Below the pieces are notes generated by a model that worked only from the letters and a program-made list of their open reading frames with translations, had not been told where the DNA came from and did not search any database. Shown here in pieces: positions 61,707 to 64,000 of a DNA stretch of 64,000 bases. Location: NCBI RefSeq assembly GCF_027270315.1, contig NZ_CP114413.1, forward strand, positions 7,998,001 to 8,062,000. The letters run 5' to 3'. Every line of letters begins with the position of its first letter. The stretch's first letter is position 1. The position numbers were made by a program, and so were the translations under genes. Source of the stretch: Streptomyces cinnabarinus. GTDB lineage: Bacteria; Actinomycetota; Actinomycetes; Streptomycetales; Streptomycetaceae.

Positions 61707-62954
61707 ATGGGAACCGACGACAGCTCATTCCGTGACCGGGCACGACAGGACATCGCCGCACCCTCGGGATCGGTCTTCGACACCGTCGTGGACCGCAGGA
61801 ACTCCAACTCCATGAAGTGGGCCTACGGCCATCAGCTGCTGTCCGCCGACGAGGCCGCGGCCGACCCGCTGCCGATGTGGGTCGCCGACACCGACTTCAA
61901 GGCTCCCCAAGCCGTGATCGACGCGCTGCACGAGGCCGTCGACCACGGTGTCTTCGGCTATCCCGGCGGCGCGACCGACAACTATGTGGACGCCGTGACC
62001 GGCTGGCAGGCCAGACGGTTCGGCTGGGAGGTGCCGCGGGAGTGGGTGCTTCAGACGGCCGGCGTCATCACCACGCTCAAGACCGCGGTGCAGGCCTTCT
62101 CCGCCCCCGGTGACTCGGTCCTGATCCAGCCGCCGGTCTACGCCCACTTCCACCACGACGTCCTGCTCAACGGCCGCCACCTCGCCTACGCTCCGCTCCA
62201 GCGCACCGAGGACGGCTACCGGTTCGACGCCCGTACGTTCGCCGCCGCCATCCGGCCCGACACCAAACTGTTCATCCTCAGCCACCCCCACAACCCCACC
62301 GGCAACGTCTGGACGGAGGACGAGCTGCGGACCATGGGGGAGATCTGCGCCGGGCACGGCGTCCTCGTCATATCCGACGAGATCCACCAGGACCTCGTCA
62401 TCAATCCGGAGCGCCAGCACATCCCGTTCGCCTCGCTCGGCCGGGAGTTCGAGCGCAACAGCATCACCTGCACGGCGCCGAGCAAGACGTTCAACCTTCC
62501 CGGGCTGCAGAGTGCCAACGCGTTCGTCCCCGACCCCAGGCTGCGCGAGGAACTGGCCCGCCAGTACGAACGCAACGCCTTCCCGTTCGTCAACGTGCTG
62601 GGCATGGCCGCCGCCGAGGCCGCCTACACGCACGGTGAGCCCTGGCTGGAGGAGATGCTCACCTACCTGCGCCGCAACCACACCCACTTCGCGCAGTCGG
62701 TCAACAGCGCCACCTCCAAGGTCCGGGTGCTGCCGGCGGACGCGCTCTACCTGGCGTGGACGGACTGCCGCGGTCTGGGGCTGGACGCCGAGTCCCTGGA
62801 CAAATTCATGCTCACCAAGGCCCGCCTGTGGCTGGACAAGGGACAGAAGTTCGGGACCGAGGGCCACGGCTACATGCGCGTCAACCTGGGCTGCCCACGC
62901 TCCACGGTCGACGAAGCGATACGACGGCTGCTCGCGGCCGTCGACGGCGCGTGA
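61707..62954 (+). CDS. MalY/PatB-type PLP-dependent aminotransferase (C-S lyase)
   Basis: 415 residues of fold type I. Features are PLPMWVADTDFKAPQAVIDAL, the PLP-binding Asn/Asp/Tyr set in HPHNPTGNVW and VISDEIHQDLV, and the Schiff-base Lys in TAPSKTFNLPGLQ. This is the pattern of MalY/PatB cystathionine beta-lyases, which cleave cystathionine or S-conjugates to release thiols. Start ATG 61707 is leaderless-like. The next gene is 206 bases away. A role in methionine salvage or detoxification is likely. Confidence 0.93.
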   Translation: MGTDDSSFRDRARQDIAAPSGSVFDTVVDRRNSNSMKWAYGHQLLSADEAAADPLPMWVADTDFKAPQAVIDALHEAVDHGVFGYPGGATDNYVDAVTGWQARRFGWEVPREWVLQTAGVITTLKTAVQAFSAPGDSVLIQPPVYAHFHHDVLLNGRHLAYAPLQRTEDGYRFDARTFAAAIRPDTKLFILSHPHNPTGNVWTEDELRTMGEICAGHGVLVISDEIHQDLVINPERQHIPFASLGREFERNSITCTAPSKTFNLPGLQSANAFVPDPRLREELARQYERNAFPFVNVLGMAAAEAAYTHGEPWLEEMLTYLRRNHTHFAQSVNSATSKVRVLPADALYLAWTDCRGLGLDAESLDKFMLTKARLWLDKGQKFGTEGHGYMRVNLGCPRSTVDEAIRRLLAAVDGA

Positions 62955-63060
62955 CCGTCCCAGTTGGCTCAGGGGCGGGTGAGGGACATCACCGTTCCAA
63001 GCGGTGAGCATAGCTGGAGCAGTAGTGCGATTGTGTGGCGCGCTGCTACCGCATCCGTCA

Positions 63061-63132
63061 TTCGTCACTGTATTGACAGGTGACGAACTGCGGATGCATG
63101 CTTACGGTGGCTCCGTCGGGCGACGGAGCCAC
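63061..63132 (+). promoter_or_regulatory. Promoter, operator and leader hairpin of the small protein gene
   Basis: TTCGTCAC-N11-GTGACGAA (63061-63087) is a perfect 8+8 inverted repeat enclosing TTGACA (63073-63078), a good -35 box with CATGCT 18 bases downstream. It is followed by a hairpin, GTGGCTCCGTC/GACGGAGCCAC (63107-63132, 4-base loop), that would form at the very start of the transcript. A repressor site over the -35 box is likely. Confidence 0.65.
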
Positions 63133-63160
63133 TGCGCGACCCGCGAAGTGGAGGTCGGTC

Positions 63161-63355
63161 ATGAACCAGGAAGCCGCGTCGGATGGCGCCACGGCGGCCC
63201 GGCAGGCGCGTTTCGGCAAGCTGCCCGAGCGTGTCCGGTTCGAGGACATGACGGAAGGGGCGGAGACGGAGCCGAACGGCGGCGTGAACGCCTCGTACCA
63301 GGATGTGGGCGCTTGGCGCACGTTCTCGTGCCTGGCCCTGGACCTGGGGCTGTAG
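63161..63355 (+). CDS. Small hypothetical protein
   Basis: 64 residues: charged N-terminus (MNQEAASDGATAARQARFGKL), then PERVRFEDMTEG and an ending WRTFSCLALDLGL. It has no signal peptide. GGAGGTC precedes the ATG by a good distance, and a strong promoter/operator region lies upstream, so expression is likely. I do not recognise a domain, but the aromatic/Cys C-terminus gives it the look of a small accessory or precursor peptide. The msrA relic follows immediately. Confidence 0.65.
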   Translation: MNQEAASDGATAARQARFGKLPERVRFEDMTEGAETEPNGGVNASYQDVGAWRTFSCLALDLGL

Positions 63356-63356
63356 C

Positions 63357-63690
63357 GGCGATCCCGGAGATCGTCTTCGACCCCGCGGTCGCCGACTACC
63401 GCGCGATCCTGGAGTACTTCTTCCAGATCCACGACCCGAGCACCCGGAACCGCCAGGGCAACGACATCGGGCTCAGCTACCGGTCCGCCGTCTTCTACGC
63501 CGACGAGGAGCAGCGCCGGATCGCGCTGGACACCATCGCCGACGTGGACGCGTCCGGGCTGTGGCGGCGCCAGGTCGGGCGCGGGAAGTGGCAGGTGTAG
63601 CCGTCCGGTAGCGCTGGAGGTAGTCCTGGTGCTCCGGTTCGGCCTCCCAGAACGGTCCGGCCGGCGCCACGCCGAGTGATCCAGTACGCC
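63357..63690. pseudogene. msrA: Scrambled msrA relic (peptide-methionine sulfoxide reductase)
   Basis: On the plus strand 63358-63564 encodes EIVFDPAVADYRAILEYFFQIHD, RNRQGNDIG and SYRSAVFYADEEQRR ... DASGLW, the middle of MsrA. The N-terminus with the catalytic GCFWG is missing. The C-terminus is found on the minus strand between about 63690 and 63565: VAPAGPFWEAEPEHQDYLQRY, then in another frame PDGYTCHFPRPTW. The end has thus been inverted (GTGGCG at 63561 and CGCCAC at 63665 form the inverted borders) and frameshifted. It is non-functional. Confidence 0.8.
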
Positions 63691-63837
63691 TCTGGCATAT
63701 GACAACTCGCACTTGCGTCCACCCTGTGCCACCGTGAATGAGGCATCCGCGGACCCGCTCAGGCGGTCTCCCCGCCCTCGTACGTGCGGCACCGCAGTCC
63801 CGGATGTCCGGCGGCTGACCTCGGACCGGACCGGCTC

Positions 63838-63890
63838 TTCGGCCTGGCCGCGTCGGCTGCGCCCTGTGCCGTCGACGCGGCCAGGCCGAA
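63838..63890 (+). promoter_or_regulatory. 18-base-stem leader hairpin before the pyranose-oxidase-like gene
   Basis: TTCGGCCTGGCCGCGTCG and CGACGCGGCCAGGCCGAA pair perfectly around a 17-base loop. The right arm ends on the AAAGGA RBS of the following gene, so the structure could end transcription, protect the RNA or mask the RBS. Confidence 0.65.
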
Positions 63891-63899
63891 AGGACGTCC

Positions 63900-64000
63900 A
63901 TGAACGACAGCGCTGTGCCCGTTCCCCATGAGGCCGACGTACTCATCATCGGCAGTGGCCCCGTCGGCTGCGCCTTCGCCCGCAAGCTGGTGGACGCGGG
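63900..64000 (+). CDS. GMC/pyranose-oxidase-like flavoprotein, 5' part only
   Basis: The window ends inside this gene, after 33 codons. MNDSAVPVPHEADVLIIGSGPVGCAFARKLVDAG has the FAD Rossmann motif GxGxxG. The spacing and SGPVGCAFARKL resemble bacterial pyranose 2-oxidases, which oxidise sugars at C2 using O2 or quinones. AAAGGA precedes ATG 63900. Its leader contains a large hairpin. Only the family can be suggested from so short a stretch. Confidence 0.6.
   Translation, partial: MNDSAVPVPHEADVLIIGSGPVGCAFARKLVDA

Overview
The window is very GC-rich, with strong third-position G/C bias, many GTG/TTG starts, ATGA-type overlaps and many apparently leaderless starts. It also has F420-type luciferase-like, GlxA-type AraC, class F sortase, DUF5134 and HEAT/LRV proteins. 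Together these point to the chromosome of a Streptomyces or close relative. No rRNA, tRNA or CRISPR array was seen.

Layout. 1-6.3 kb: phosphoglucomutase, a hendecad-repeat membrane protein, a tandem STAS protein translationally overlapped by a P-loop/TPR protein, and a second TPR protein. 6.4-8.7 kb: a GNAT gene and an XRE-cupin regulator diverge from one palindrome, followed by an MFS pump. 8.8-17.5 kb: a TPR protein, a CPA2 antiporter, a secreted trypsin, a MITE-like element, a small kinase, MarR and GlxA-type regulators, and a saccharopine-dehydrogenase-like enzyme. 17.6-20.2 kb: a DUF308 protein and a NarL-type two-component pair. 20.2-22.4 kb: a degenerate IS607-family element with frameshifted tnpA and a tnpB that appears to lack a catalytic Asp. 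22.5-25.8 kb: FkbM methyltransferase, LLM oxidoreductase, and FMN reductase/TetR with twin operators. 25.9-29.6 kb: a LacI-PobA-aldehyde dehydrogenase operon, probably 4-hydroxybenzaldehyde to 4-hydroxybenzoate to protocatechuate. 29.6-34.3 kb: thioredoxin and disulfide oxidoreductase, then a sortase substrate, class F sortase, ECF sigma and membrane protein, then peptide deformylase. 34.4-43.3 kb: PepSY protein, two MarR regulators, pirin, an FAD monooxygenase, and large repeat proteins.

The most unusual part is 43.4-61.6 kb. A copper-flavoured region surrounds a tightly overlapping eight-gene cluster (47467-55626) encoding only the membrane-arm subunits of complex I (NuoA, H, J, K, L, M, N), plus one protein that looks like a fused, cofactor-less NuoB-NuoD. 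There is no NuoC, E, F, G or I. Flanking genes encode a cupredoxin lipoprotein, an ECF sigma/zinc anti-sigma pair, a Met/His-rich DUF5134 protein, and a YtkA-like His-tailed protein. The DHA2 pump gene at one edge and the YtkA-like gene at the other each carry the same paired CsoR-type operator about 35 bp apart, suggesting shared metal control.

61.7-64 kb: a PatB-type aminotransferase, a small protein behind an operator-like palindrome and hairpin, a scrambled msrA relic, and the start of a pyranose-oxidase-like flavoenzyme with a large leader hairpin.
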